Assembly: GCF_028473605.1 (NCBI RefSeq)
Contig: NZ_CP097267.1
Location: forward strand, 1,244,501 to 1,308,500
From: Acidovorax sp. NCPPB 3576
Lineage (GTDB): Bacteria > Pseudomonadota > Gammaproteobacteria > Burkholderiales > Burkholderiaceae_C
DNA length: 64,000 nt
Direction of reading: 5' to 3'
Each line of letters opens with the position of its first letter. Position 1 is the stretch's first letter. The notes beneath the pieces were generated by a model. It did no database searches, was not told the DNA's origin, and was given only the letters and a program-made list of their open reading frames with translations. Positions 18,116 to 27,956 of this stretch are shown one piece after another. The position numbers were made by a program, and so were the translations under genes.

Positions 18116-19297
18116 GTGAGTGAACCCCTGGCCATGACTTTCGAACACGCCCCCCTCATCCTCGACGTTGCCGGCACTGAGCTCACTGCGGCGGACCGCC
18201 GCCGCCTGGCGCACCCGCTCACGGGCGGCGTGATCCTGTTCACGCGCAACTGGCAGGATCGGGCGCAGCTACTGGCGCTCACCAGCGCCATCAAGGCCGT
18301 GCGGGACGATCTGCTGATCTGCGTGGACCACGAAGGCGGCCGCGTGCAGCGCTTTCGCAGCGATGGCTTCACGCAGTTGCCGCCCATGCGGGCGTTCGGC
18401 GATCTGTGGATGCAGGGCGACGGACGGGGGGCCAAGGCCTTGCCGGGCAGCGGCGCGCTGCGCGCCACCAATGCCGCGACAGCGGCCGGCTACGTGCTGG
18501 GCAGCGAGCTGCGGTCGTGCGGCGTGGACTTCAGCTTCACGCCGGTGCTGGACCTCGACTGGTCCGATGAGGCGCCCCGAGGCACCGCGGGACGCGTGGA
18601 GCGGCCCGGTGCCTCCCGCAGCAGCGTGATCGGCGACCGGGCCTTCCACCGCGATCCGCGCGTGGTGGCCCTGCTGGCCAAGAGCCTCATGCACGGCCTG
18701 CTGCAGGCGGGCATGGCCAACTGCGGCAAGCATTTTCCGGGGCATGGCTTCGTGCGGGCCGATTCCCACACCGACATCCCCGTGGACCCCCGTAGCCTGA
18801 AAGCCCTGCTGGCCGACGACGCGGCGCCTTACCCCTGGCTGTCGAGCACGCTCACCAGCGTGATGCCCGCCCATGTGATCTATCCCAAGGTGGACAGCCG
18901 GCCAGCGGGCTTTTCGCGGCGCTGGCTGCAGGACATCCTGCGCCAGCAACTGCGTTTCGACGGCGCGGTCTTCAGCGACGACCTGAGCATGGAAGGCGCG
19001 CGCCGCATCGACGGCCAGACGGTGAGCTATACCGATGCGGCCGTGGCGGCGCTCGATGCCGGCTGCGATCTGGTGCTGCTGTGCAACCAGAGCCTGGTGG
19101 GCGAAGGCGCCCGCCAAGGCGAGGCGCTGGATGAGCTGCTGGAGGGATTGCAGCAAGCCCGCACCGATGGCCTCTGGCACGCCAGCCCAGACAGCGAGTC
19201 CCGCCGCGTGGCGCTGCTGCCGCAGACGCTGCCCCAGCCGTGGGACGAACTGATGCTGCAGCCCGCGTATCTGCAGGCGCTTGAACTGCTGCCTTGA
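18116..19297 (+). CDS. nagZ: Beta-N-acetylhexosaminidase NagZ (GH3)
   Basis: A 393-residue cytoplasmic enzyme of peptidoglycan recycling that removes N-acetylglucosamine from anhydromuropeptides. VDHEGGRVQRFR, NCGKHFPGHGFVRADSHTDIP and the nucleophile region FSDDLSMEGA are present. It is longer than the usual 340 or so residues, partly because of an extra stretch of about fifteen residues (APRGTAGRVERPGAS) before SSVIGDRAFHRDP. GTG 18116 or ATG 18134 could be the start. Confidence 0.92.
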   Translation: MSEPLAMTFEHAPLILDVAGTELTAADRRRLAHPLTGGVILFTRNWQDRAQLLALTSAIKAVRDDLLICVDHEGGRVQRFRSDGFTQLPPMRAFGDLWMQGDGRGAKALPGSGALRATNAATAAGYVLGSELRSCGVDFSFTPVLDLDWSDEAPRGTAGRVERPGASRSSVIGDRAFHRDPRVVALLAKSLMHGLLQAGMANCGKHFPGHGFVRADSHTDIPVDPRSLKALLADDAAPYPWLSSTLTSVMPAHVIYPKVDSRPAGFSRRWLQDILRQQLRFDGAVFSDDLSMEGARRIDGQTVSYTDAAVAALDAGCDLVLLCNQSLVGEGARQGEALDELLEGLQQARTDGLWHASPDSESRRVALLPQTLPQPWDELMLQPAYLQALELLP

Positions 19298-19664
19298 ATT
19301 CGCTGGCCTGAATTTGCTGGTTTTCGGTGCGCATTGGTAACCAACCGTTGTGCGGTCGGCATGGCAGGCCGTGGCCATGGATGTCGGCTTCAGGTTGGAA
19401 AAAGCGCTTTGCGCGTCGCCGGCCCGGTGAAACACGGCGTTAACGCCGTCGCAACGGGTTTCGACCGGGGCCACTGCCGACAGCGTGCGGCGAACATTGG
19501 CCTACAACTGAAGGTCAACGCCAGGACTAACGTGCCGTTCTGAAGAGACCATTTGCCGATGCCGTGCCAAAGCGACACCGGGACGGGTTTTGAGCACCCA
19601 CCCTGGATCGCAAAGGCACCGGAGGATCGACCTCCCACGGTGGATGGCTCTCAGGAGAAAAACC
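19298..19664. other. Noncoding gap between nagZ and the DUF3300 gene
   Basis: About 370 bases with no convincing gene on either strand. Short open frames exist but lack family-like sequence and ribosome sites. The only clear signal is AGGAG at 19653-19657, serving the downstream gene. I see no terminator with a T-run after nagZ. Confidence 0.5.
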
Positions 19665-21641
19665 ATGGCGCCCCTTGCAGACCCCCGTGCTTCCGACCCC
19701 CGCGTCGCTTTTCCTTTTGTCCCTGCCGCATTCCGGCTTTCCCGCACCCCGAATCTGCTTGCCGCATCGCGGGGCATGGCGCTGTCGCTCATCGCCGCTT
19801 GCACGCTGACCGCATGCAATCGCCAGAACTCGTCTCCATCGGTGCCGCCGCCCGCGCCATCCGCAGCCACGGCTCCCGCTGCAGCTCCGGCTCCGGAAGC
19901 CGCACCCGTCGCAGTGCGCTACACGCCGCCCAGCGCGGATGCGCTCTATCAGATGGTGGCACCCATCGCGCTGTATCCGGACAAGCTGGTGGCGCAGGTG
20001 CTGGCCGGTGCGACCTACCCCGACCAGGTCACGGCCGCGGAAACCTGGCTGGGACAGAACCCGTCGCTGAAAGCCGCCGCGCTGACGGATGCGGTGGACC
20101 AGCAGCCGTGGGACCCGAGCATCAAGTCGCTGACGGCCTTTCCGAACGTGCTGGAGCAGATGGCCTCCAACCTGCCCTGGACGGTGGCGCTGGGCAAGGC
20201 CTATTACAACGACCCGACCGACGTGATGAACGCCATCCAGGTGATGCGCTCGCGCGCCACCAAGGCGGGCACGCTCAAAAGCTCGCCGCACCTTCGCGTG
20301 GCGACTGTCACGGCCGCACCGCCGAGCCCACCGCCGCCGGCGGATCTGCAGCAGCCCGTGGTCATGTACAGCGGGCCCGCGGTCGTAGTGCCCCCACCCG
20401 CCTACATTTCCATCGAGCCCGCCGACGTCCAGGCGGTGTACGTGCCGCGCTATGACCCGCAGGTGGTCTATGGCACGCCGGTGCCCCTTTACTCCAGCTA
20501 TCGCTGGGCCACGCCCGCGCCGGTCTATTCGTCGGGGGGGGTTGTGGGGGCCGATCCCGTGGCCGTGGGCGCGCTGGCCTTCGGTGCGGGCGTGCTGGTG
20601 GGCGCGGTCGCATCGCACCACCACCACTGGGGCTGGGATGCGTGGGGCGTCAACTGGGGGCGGCCACCGGAGCGCGCGGCCTGGGTTCAGGGCGCGCCCT
20701 TGCCGCCGCCCGTGGTGCGGCCCGCGGTGGTGTACCGGGGCAACACCTACATCTCGCAGTCCCGCACGGTGGTGGAGAACATTCACAACCGCGTGACCGT
20801 GAACAACATCTACGAGCGGACGCCGGAGGGCGGTCGCCCTCCAGCCGTAGCCGCTGCGATGCCGGTGGCCCCAGCGGCTGCCATGGCCGCGATGAACCCG
20901 ATGGCGTCGCCCATTCCGCGGGACCGGGATCCCCGTGCGATGGCGCAGGCGGCCATGCCGCATGGGCCAGGCCAAGACCGCCATGCCGTGTCGCCGGGAC
21001 AGGCGGGCCAAACGGGCCAGTCGGGCATGCAGCCATCACCGCAGTCGCAGGCCCTGGCCATGCAGCCACAGGCTCTCCATGGGGCGCATGAACCCCAGCC
21101 GGCAGCGCGGGCGGACGAGCGCTCGCAGGCCCAGCGAGCCGCCATGCAGCGTGCGCAGCCCAGCCATCCTGGGTTGCCAGCACAGGCTGCAGATCACAAG
21201 CCAGCGCCTGGGGCAGCGCCGATGCACCGCTTGGCGGCAGCACCCTCCAACAGGCCGGAAGTGCCAGAACCCCATGCAGTGCAGGCCGCACAGGTTCCGG
21301 GTACTTCAGGCCAGGCGCTCCACCATGGGAATCCGCATCCACCCGTGATCGCCGGCCCCGGGGCACAGGCACAGGCACAGGCACAGCGGGCCATGTCGAG
21401 GCCCGAGCACGTATCGCACATGGCTCCACAAGGGCCGGCCCAGGGCGCAGCGGAGCATGCCCAGATGCGAACGCCGCCGCCCGCCATGCCGCGGCCCGCG
21501 CCGGCCGTGCCGCCCCAGGAGCGGGCGGCGCCCCGTCCTGCAGTGCAGCCGCCGCCCCATGCAGTGCCCGCGCCGGCGCAGCATGGACATGGCGCAGAGC
21601 CTGCGCATCGCCCAGAGGGACACCGGCACGGCGAAACCTGA
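19665..21641 (+). CDS. DUF3300 domain putative lipoprotein with a low-complexity tail
   Basis: A 658-residue protein. ATG 19665 follows AGGAG with good spacing. A hydrophobic stretch ends in the lipobox LTAC (Cys51); the long leader before it is unusual. Residues 75-260 match DUF3300 (ALYQMVAPIALYPDKLVAQVL, AETWLGQNP, QQPWDPSIKSLTAFPNVL). A HHHHWGWDAWG patch follows, then some 300 residues rich in Pro, Ala, Gln, Met and His. Function is unknown; an envelope location is inferred. Confidence 0.8.
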   Translation: MAPLADPRASDPRVAFPFVPAAFRLSRTPNLLAASRGMALSLIAACTLTACNRQNSSPSVPPPAPSAATAPAAAPAPEAAPVAVRYTPPSADALYQMVAPIALYPDKLVAQVLAGATYPDQVTAAETWLGQNPSLKAAALTDAVDQQPWDPSIKSLTAFPNVLEQMASNLPWTVALGKAYYNDPTDVMNAIQVMRSRATKAGTLKSSPHLRVATVTAAPPSPPPPADLQQPVVMYSGPAVVVPPPAYISIEPADVQAVYVPRYDPQVVYGTPVPLYSSYRWATPAPVYSSGGVVGADPVAVGALAFGAGVLVGAVASHHHHWGWDAWGVNWGRPPERAAWVQGAPLPPPVVRPAVVYRGNTYISQSRTVVENIHNRVTVNNIYERTPEGGRPPAVAAAMPVAPAAAMAAMNPMASPIPRDRDPRAMAQAAMPHGPGQDRHAVSPGQAGQTGQSGMQPSPQSQALAMQPQALHGAHEPQPAARADERSQAQRAAMQRAQPSHPGLPAQAADHKPAPGAAPMHRLAAAPSNRPEVPEPHAVQAAQVPGTSGQALHHGNPHPPVIAGPGAQAQAQAQRAMSRPEHVSHMAPQGPAQGAAEHAQMRTPPPAMPRPAPAVPPQERAAPRPAVQPPPHAVPAPAQHGHGAEPAHRPEGHRHGET

Positions 21642-21768
21642 GACCGGTGCGTGCCGTCAGGCTTTCAAGCCGCAGGACCGCAGTGGCTTGTCCGGCATGG
21701 CGCCGCTTTGTGCTTCTTGGCGCCATTGACGCCATTGCCGGCTTCGAGCTGGCAGGGGCATGCCGAGG

Positions 21769-22419
21769 TCAAACGGTTTCCAGGCTGGCAGATGTTTCGT
21801 CCGTGGTGGCCTCATCGGGCGCAGCATCCGGCTTTCGCGGCGGGGCACCCTTCCACCGCCGCACCACGCGCTGAAAGATCAGGGTATTGGGAATCTGCAG
21901 CAGTGCGCCGTCCGGCCCGCTGTCGAAGTCTTCCAGCGTGGTGTAGAGCAGGTTGATGTCGATCACGCGCCCCTTCGCTCCCGGCTTTTCCGCCGTGTCC
22001 AGCACCTCGATGTAGTCCCCCAGGCGGAACGGTCCCACGGTGAAGATGAGCAGCGCGCAGAACAGGTTGGACAGCACGCTCCATGCGGCAAAGAAGGCCA
22101 CGGCGCCCACGGTGGCAAAGCCGGTGAAGGCGGTCCACAGCACGGTGGCGGAGACGCCCAGGCGCTCCAGTACCAAGAGCAGGGCGCTGCCCATGATGAT
22201 CCAGCGCAGCAGGCCGTTGATCGGCACCATCATCTCGATGGGCCATTGGTAATGTTGGCCGGCGCGCCCCACCAGTCGGCGCAGCGTGCGCTGCAGCACC
22301 ACGGCGATGACCAGGATCAGAAGGATCTGCAAGCCCGGCACGATGATGTCGAGCCAGTCCCGAATCCAGTCGGGAAGGTAGGGCTGCAGGCGCAGCATGA
22401 AGGTCCAGTCTTTCGGCAA
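21769..22419 (-). CDS. MscS-family mechanosensitive channel
   Basis: A 216-residue small MscS homologue. Three membrane segments (about 24-42, 65-85 and 97-125) are followed by a short beta domain with GPFRLGDYIEVLDT and IPNTLIFQRVVRRW. Such channels open under osmotic downshock. The gene seems to start at TTG 22419, which has AGGAG five bases upstream; ATG at 22398 has no such site. It lacks the larger C-terminal vestibule of E. coli MscS. It lies downstream of lysS on the same strand. Confidence 0.85.
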   Translation of the reverse strand: MPKDWTFMLRLQPYLPDWIRDWLDIIVPGLQILLILVIAVVLQRTLRRLVGRAGQHYQWPIEMMVPINGLLRWIIMGSALLLVLERLGVSATVLWTAFTGFATVGAVAFFAAWSVLSNLFCALLIFTVGPFRLGDYIEVLDTAEKPGAKGRVIDINLLYTTLEDFDSGPDGALLQIPNTLIFQRVVRRWKGAPPRKPDAAPDEATTDETSASLETV

Positions 22420-22585
22420 AGGGTCTCCTGTCAGCCGCGCACTGGCGCGGCGGCGTCCATGTGCATCTGGAGGCTAAAAAAGGACGCGGCTCTGGGCCTT
22501 GGCGGCAGGGAGCGCCTGGCCCGCGCGCATCGCATGAGGAGGCAGGCGCGGGCCTTTCGGCCCTCGGAGTCGCACCCCCAGCCGA

Positions 22586-24124
22586 TCAATGTTCGCGGCG
22601 CAGGGCGGGAAACAGGATCACGTCGCGGATGCTGGGGCTGTCGGTGAGCAGCATCATCAACCGGTCGATGCCGATACCGCAACCCCCCGTGGGCGGCATG
22701 CCGTATTCGAGCGCACGCACGAAGTCGTGGTCGAAGAACATGGCTTCGTCGTCGCCGCCGTCCTTGGCTGCGACCTGGGCCTGGAAGCGCGCAGCTTGGT
22801 CTTCGGCATCGTTCAGTTCGGAAAACCCGTTGCCGAACTCGCGGCCGGTGATGTACAGCTCGAAGCGCTCGGTCACTTCGGGGCGCGTGTCGTTGGCCCG
22901 GGCCAGCGGGCTGATCTCGGTCGGGTGTTCCATGATGAAGGTGGGTTGCCAGAGCTTGTCTTCCACCGTCTCTTCGAAGTACAGCACCTGCAGGCTGGCC
23001 AGCGTGCGCTTGGACAGCTGATTCTTCTCCTCGCTCAGGCCCAGCTTCTTGAGGGCGCTGACGAGCCAGGCGGCATCGTCCACGTGGGCGCCGGCTTCGG
23101 TGTACTGGAAGATCGCTTCGCGGATGGTCAGCCGCTGGAATGGCTGGGAAAGGTCCACCTCGCGGCCGCCATAGGTCAGCTGCAGCGTGCCAGCCGCCTT
23201 CATGGCCGCATCGCGCACCAGTTGTTCGGTGAAGTCCATCAGGTCGCGGTAGTTCCAGTAGGCCGCGTAGAACTCCATCATGGTGAACTCGGGGTTGTGG
23301 CGCACCGAGATGCCTTCGTTGCGGAAGTTGCGGTTGATCTCGAACACCCGCTCGAAGCCGCCCACCACCAGGCGCTTCAAGTAAAGCTCGGGCGCGATGC
23401 GCAGGTACATCTCCTGCTCCAGCGCGTTGTGGTGCGTGACGAACGGCTTGGCGTTCGCGCCGCCGGGAATCGGGTGCAGCATGGGCGTTTCCACTTCCAG
23501 GAAGCCGTGCTGGACCATGAACTCGCGCAGGCCGCTCACCGCCTTGCTGCGGGCGATGAAACGGCTGCGGGCGGTTTCATCGGTCATCAGGTCCACGTAG
23601 CGCTGGCGGTATTTCACCTCCTGGTCGGCCACGCCATGGAACTTGTCCGGCATGGGCCGCAGGCTCTTGGTGAGCAGCCGCAGCGTGGTGACCTTGATCG
23701 ACAGCTCGCCGGTCTTGGTCTTCATGAGCGTGCCCTCGGCACCCACGATGTCTCCCAGGTCCCAGTGCTTGAAGGCGGCATACAGCTCTTCACCCAGCGC
23801 ATCGCGCGTGACATAGAGCTGCAGACGGCCCCCCGTCGTGCCCAGCGAGCCGTCCTGCACGGTGGCGAAACTGGCCTTGCCCATCACGCGCTTGAGCATC
23901 ATCCGGCCGGCAACGCTCACGGTGACAGGGGCGGTCTCCAGCGCCTCGGCATCGCTCCCGGCGTATTGCGCCTGCAGGTCTGCCACATGGTGGGCGGGCT
24001 TGAAATCGTTGGGAAACGCCACGCCCTTGCCCGCTGCCTGGACCTCCCGCAGGGCCTTGAGTTTTTCGCGGCGCTCGGCGATGAGCTGGTTGTGGTCAAT
24101 GGCAGGGGTGGGAGTGTCGGACAT
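22586..24124 (-). CDS. lysS: Lysyl-tRNA synthetase, class II
   Basis: A 512-residue class II synthetase. The N-terminal OB-fold anticodon domain is followed by motif 1 ([20 protein letters not shown]), motif 2 ([30 protein letters not shown]) and motif 3 ([12 protein letters not shown]). It charges tRNA-Lys with lysine. [12 protein letters not shown] at 24124 is chosen over an upstream in-frame start that adds 20 residues unlike the family. Confidence 0.96.
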   Translation of the reverse strand: MSDTPTPAIDHNQLIAERREKLKALREVQAAGKGVAFPNDFKPAHHVADLQAQYAGSDAEALETAPVTVSVAGRMMLKRVMGKASFATVQDGSLGTTGGRLQLYVTRDALGEELYAAFKHWDLGDIVGAEGTLMKTKTGELSIKVTTLRLLTKSLRPMPDKFHGVADQEVKYRQRYVDLMTDETARSRFIARSKAVSGLREFMVQHGFLEVETPMLHPIPGGANAKPFVTHHNALEQEMYLRIAPELYLKRLVVGGFERVFEINRNFRNEGISVRHNPEFTMMEFYAAYWNYRDLMDFTEQLVRDAAMKAAGTLQLTYGGREVDLSQPFQRLTIREAIFQYTEAGAHVDDAAWLVSALKKLGLSEEKNQLSKRTLASLQVLYFEETVEDKLWQPTFIMEHPTEISPLARANDTRPEVTERFELYITGREFGNGFSELNDAEDQAARFQAQVAAKDGGDDEAMFFDHDFVRALEYGMPPTGGCGIGIDRLMMLLTDSPSIRDVILFPALRREH

Positions 24125-24199
24125 AGATTGAAATGATGGCGAAGAGAGGCGTCGCGCGACGAAACCGGCCATTTTAAGAGCCAAGTCAAACCAGCGGCC

Positions 24200-24991
24200 T
24201 TAGCGTAGCCAAGTGCGCAACAGCCTGACGCCGAACTTCAAGCACGAGACCGGCAGCGCCAGTGCCAGCGCGCCCCGGTGCCTGCGTTGGCCGACGGCGC
24301 CGAGCGCAGCCAGCTCACCGCGCTGCATGCGCCACAGCTGTGCGCTCAGGCCGGAGCTGCCGAAGGCAGGCTTGTACATGAACGACAGCTGCTGGGAGTG
24401 GTGTGCACAGCGCCAGCCGGCCGCGATCAGCTGCAGCCAGAGTGCGTAGTCTTCGCTGAGTTGGCCATTGTCGGGAAAACGCACGCGCGCATCGCGCCGC
24501 ACCAGCACGGAGGACGTGTGAAACGGATTCGACAGCATGGCAGGGAGCAGGCCGACAACGCGGGTATTCAGCGGTTGGGACGCACTGTCCAGCACGAAGT
24601 CCGGCATTTTCTGTGCGAGCACCCCGGAGTAGCCCCCGATCAGGTCCAGGCCTTGGTGGCGCATGGCCTCCAACTGGCGCCCGAGTTTGTCGGGCGACCA
24701 GATGTCGTCCGCGTCCAGAAAGGCGACCACCTCGCCGGCAGCCAGGTCCAGGCCGCGGTTGCGCGCGGCTGCGGCGCCTGCGTTGCACGGCTGCTTCACC
24801 ACACGCAGCAAGAAGGCGCCTGCGGCGTCATAGCGCTCCGCCACGGACACGGAGCCATCGCGCGAGCCGTCATCCACGCAGATCACCTCGAATGGCGGCA
24901 AGGTCTGGTTGCGGATCGAGTCCAGAGCGCGCTGCAAGGTCGCTTCGGCGTTGTAGACGGGGATGACGACGGAAACGCGCGGCAGGCTCAT
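24200..24991 (-). CDS. Family 2 glycosyltransferase
   Basis: A 263-residue GT-A transferase. VSVVIPVYNAEATLQRALDSI and VICVDDGSRDGS form the nucleotide-sugar site, FLDADDIW is the DXD metal motif, and NPFHTSSVLVRR and LSEDYALWLQL form the acceptor side. It probably adds one sugar to a lipid-linked glycan. Its ATG overlaps the stop of the fucosyltransferase gene (ATGA), so it belongs to the same operon as the genes at 24988-27909. The sugar it transfers cannot be read from the sequence. Confidence 0.88.
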   Translation of the reverse strand: MSLPRVSVVIPVYNAEATLQRALDSIRNQTLPPFEVICVDDGSRDGSVSVAERYDAAGAFLLRVVKQPCNAGAAAARNRGLDLAAGEVVAFLDADDIWSPDKLGRQLEAMRHQGLDLIGGYSGVLAQKMPDFVLDSASQPLNTRVVGLLPAMLSNPFHTSSVLVRRDARVRFPDNGQLSEDYALWLQLIAAGWRCAHHSQQLSFMYKPAFGSSGLSAQLWRMQRGELAALGAVGQRRHRGALALALPVSCLKFGVRLLRTWLR

Positions 24992-25845
24992 GGTTCCATG
25001 GCGAAGTCAGCGTCGAGTCGATGCCACAGGGGCAATGAAGGGTCGGTCGCGGTGAGTGCGGGGCCGCGGAACCATGGCGTGGGCGCGAACACGGTGTGAG
25101 CGTGGCCCACATAGCCAGCCAGCGCACTGAACGAACTGTTGGCACAAGCCAGCACGTCGGCGTTGATCAAGGCCTGCAACGCCTGGTCGGCCGTTTCCTT
25201 GCCGCCGAGGTGGGTGTCGAGGAACAGGCAGCGGTCCGGGGCCACCAACGGCGAAAGCATGGCCCGCGCATGGGCATAGTCGTCGGAAATGACGAGCCAC
25301 TGCAGTTCAGGCCAGTTGCGCTCCAGTGCCTGCAGCACGCCGCGGTAGTAGCCTTCGCCGAGCGGTCCGATTTGTTCGCGGTTGTAACGCGAGGCAGCGT
25401 AATCGCCCCCTCGCACGTGCAGGGCTGCATAGCGTGACAGGCCCGGGGGGGCGGCGCGAAACGCCGGGCGTAGCAGTTCGCGTGCCTGTCGCAGCGCGCG
25501 TTCGCTGTGGTGGCGCGGATGCTGGTAGTAGCCGTAGTGATAGCGTGCACGCCAATCGCCGTGGGCAGGGGTTGCATCGTTGTGCAGTTGGCCCAGCAGC
25601 CGGGCTGCACGCACGAGCACCGGCTCGGCACGCCACAGCCCTTCAGTGCGGCGAGTCGGCAATCGCAGGTCAGTGAACACCTTGGCCAATTCCAGCGCGC
25701 CGATGGCCTGGTTGCCTGGTACTTTGCGCAGGAAGCTGGTGTCGAGTGCAACATCGGCTCCCGACTCGGCCAGCGTCAGCGCGTGCAGCCATTCGAAGAA
25801 CTGATTGCCGAGTCCGCCGCGCAGAAAAACGCGTGTGGTCGTCAT
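24988..25845 (-). CDS. GT11 family alpha-1,2-fucosyltransferase
   Basis: A 285-residue protein starting MTTTRVFLRGGLGNQFFEW, the GT11 signature start, with the GDP-fucose-binding motif HVRGGDY (consensus HxRRGDY) and a C-terminal ANSSFSALAGYVG motif. GDP-fucose would come from gmd and fcl encoded at 27957-30007, a strong contextual match. The start at 25845 overlaps the DUF268 gene by four bases. Linkage and acceptor are inferred from the family only. Confidence 0.85.
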   Translation of the reverse strand: MTTTRVFLRGGLGNQFFEWLHALTLAESGADVALDTSFLRKVPGNQAIGALELAKVFTDLRLPTRRTEGLWRAEPVLVRAARLLGQLHNDATPAHGDWRARYHYGYYQHPRHHSERALRQARELLRPAFRAAPPGLSRYAALHVRGGDYAASRYNREQIGPLGEGYYRGVLQALERNWPELQWLVISDDYAHARAMLSPLVAPDRCLFLDTHLGGKETADQALQALINADVLACANSSFSALAGYVGHAHTVFAPTPWFRGPALTATDPSLPLWHRLDADFAMEP

Positions 25846-26642
25846 ATGGGCTCGCCGGTGTGGGGGGGCATGCGCTCGAAGGTGAAGATGCCGAGGGCGT
25901 AGTCCTGCTGCTCGATTCGGTCCAGTTCGGCTTCCCACTGCGGATAGTCGATCACGCGCCGTTCGGCACCGACCGCCGCGAACTGGCGCAGCGAAAGGCC
26001 TTCCGCTTCGGCCATTCGGACGATGCTGCGCGGCGAGAAAACGCGGTGGGCATTGAACAGCACGCGTTCGATGCCGATGGGCACCGAAAGATATAACCGG
26101 CCACCCGGCCGCACGATGTGGGCCATGTTTCGCAGGCCTGTGGCGCTGCCTGCGGGATCGAGCACATCGCCGTAGCGGCCAAGTCCAAAATGCTCTAGGG
26201 CATGCAGGCAGGACAGCGAGTCGCAGTAGCTCGCCAGTTCCGGTGCTGGGTTCATCAGATCGGCCTGCTTGAAGCGGATGCTCGGCAGCTCCGTGGTGAT
26301 GGCGCGGATATCGAAGACTTCGATGTCACGAAAGCTGGCGACATGCGCCACGAAGCCATCGACACGGGACCCGATGTCGACATGGCGCTCCGGCCCATGC
26401 CGGTAGATCTGCTGCGCCACGTGCAGATCCTGCAGGAAATACTCGCTTTTGGTCGTACCGCCCTCTTCGTACCAGTCATGGAGGCAGGGCATGAGCTCGA
26501 GCCGTCCTTGGTACTGGCGTCGGAAGCGCCAAAGGTCGCGCAGGTAGCGCGGCGTGCCGCGCAGCGAGCGCAACAGTCGCCGCGGGTCGATGCCGAACTG
26601 CTCCGAGAGGAGCCAGTAGAACTTCTTCAGCTTAGCGTTCAT
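25842..26642 (-). CDS. DUF268/methyltransferase-like protein
   Basis: A 266-residue protein. HVDIGSRVDGFVAHVASF resembles a SAM-binding motif I, SLSCLHALEHFGLGRYGD is close to the methyltransferase HxxEH-type motif, and RPGGRLYLSVPIG follows. This pattern is found in DUF268 proteins, often encoded in glycan loci. It might methylate a sugar, but the substrate is unknown. ATG 26642 lies inside the end of the flippase gene (11-base overlap). Confidence 0.7.
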   Translation of the reverse strand: MNAKLKKFYWLLSEQFGIDPRRLLRSLRGTPRYLRDLWRFRRQYQGRLELMPCLHDWYEEGGTTKSEYFLQDLHVAQQIYRHGPERHVDIGSRVDGFVAHVASFRDIEVFDIRAITTELPSIRFKQADLMNPAPELASYCDSLSCLHALEHFGLGRYGDVLDPAGSATGLRNMAHIVRPGGRLYLSVPIGIERVLFNAHRVFSPRSIVRMAEAEGLSLRQFAAVGAERRVIDYPQWEAELDRIEQQDYALGIFTFERMPPHTGEPI

Positions 26643-27909
26643 GGTCGGTCTTGAGGAGCCCGGGCAGGCTGGCGATAAAGCCGATGAAATTGATGATGAG
26701 CCAACCCGATGTCGCGCCAACCATGCCGAAACGCGACACCATGGGAGGAATGACCAGCAGACACAGCACCCCGGCCAGCAGGTTGACTTGCAGGATGCGC
26801 TGGATTCTTCCACGCACGAGCCAATGGGCGTAGCCCACGTTGTAGAACGCGTTGATGATGGCACCGAACAACAGCCAGCCGAGCAGCGGGTAGACCACGG
26901 AAACGGCATGTATGTCCTTCAGCCACCACCCTAATAGTCGTTCGCCTCCGGCGGCATAGACGGCGATGCCGATGGCTGCAGCCAATGCAATCAGTCCGAA
27001 GAGCCGTCCGTACAGATGGCGCAGGGCGGTTGGGTCGTCCTTGAGGCGAAGTGCGCGGGGCAGGACTGCCTGCATCAGCGGGTACACCAACTGCAGCACG
27101 CCCGCCGCTGCGGAAGAGGCGATCACGTAGTAGCCAAAGTCCGCGATCGGTATCAGGTTGCTGAGCAGCACCTTGTCCAGCTGCATCGTGAGTGCGCCTA
27201 GGCCCGAAGCTGCCGCAAGACCGGCGATCGCCGGCCAGGCTTGGCGGACCACATCGCTTTGCCATCGTGCGTCGCCGCGATGCGTTCCGGTTGCAGACCA
27301 GGCAACGCGGGCACGCAAAGTGGTTTCGAACAGGCCGGCCGCAACGTGCCAGGCCAGGTAGGTGGTCAGCGATGGCCAGGTTGTCACGGCGAGCACGGCG
27401 CCTCCGTGGCGGAGCAGTGTGGCGACGAACAGGATCTTGTTCAGTGCCACCTGATGCTCCATCCCGACAAGGAGGCTGCGGTAAAGCGATCCCGGGAACA
27501 TCGTTGCGAAGATGGCAGCCGCTCCGATCACCGCGATATGGGCGCTGGCCTGATCGGCTTCATCCAGATGGAGCCAGTGGCTTGCGATGGGCGCTGCGAG
27601 CAGAACCAGCCCGAGGCCGATCAGCAGTGCAAGCGCCCAGTAAATGCGCTCGAAGCCGTACAACAGTGCGGCTGTGCGCGGCTTGGCCGCACCTTCGCCA
27701 GCGGCACGCAACGAGATCTCGCGTACCAAGGCTTGGCTCATGCCTGCGTCGAGCAGGTTGAGTACGGCCTGCAGCGTTGTGACCAAGCCCACGAAGCCGA
27801 ACTGCAGGGGGCCGAGGGCAGCGAGATACCAGGGCAGGGCGAAGATGGGCGCGAGCGCGACCGCTCCCGAACCGACGTAGTTCGCCAGAATGTTGCGCTT
27901 AAGGGACAT
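26632..27909 (-). CDS. Polysaccharide flippase (Wzx/RfbX-like)
   Basis: A 425-residue integral membrane protein with about twelve hydrophobic segments throughout, beginning MSLKRNILANYVGSGAVALAPIF, typical of oligosaccharide flippases of the MATE-like superfamily. It would move the lipid-linked fucosylated repeat unit across the inner membrane. It is divergent from gmd with 47 bases between. No Wzy polymerase is recognisable nearby. Confidence 0.88.
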   Translation of the reverse strand: MSLKRNILANYVGSGAVALAPIFALPWYLAALGPLQFGFVGLVTTLQAVLNLLDAGMSQALVREISLRAAGEGAAKPRTAALLYGFERIYWALALLIGLGLVLLAAPIASHWLHLDEADQASAHIAVIGAAAIFATMFPGSLYRSLLVGMEHQVALNKILFVATLLRHGGAVLAVTTWPSLTTYLAWHVAAGLFETTLRARVAWSATGTHRGDARWQSDVVRQAWPAIAGLAAASGLGALTMQLDKVLLSNLIPIADFGYYVIASSAAAGVLQLVYPLMQAVLPRALRLKDDPTALRHLYGRLFGLIALAAAIGIAVYAAGGERLLGWWLKDIHAVSVVYPLLGWLLFGAIINAFYNVGYAHWLVRGRIQRILQVNLLAGVLCLLVIPPMVSRFGMVGATSGWLIINFIGFIASLPGLLKTDHER

Positions 27910-27956
27910 GAAGGAGCGTAGCGCCTATGATTGGGTCGTCTTCCTGACCTCTATAC

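Noticed and set aside
19334..19543. Short plus-strand ORF in the gap after nagZ
   Set aside because: No ribosome site, no recognisable motif, and no sign of codon structure different from noncoding sequence.
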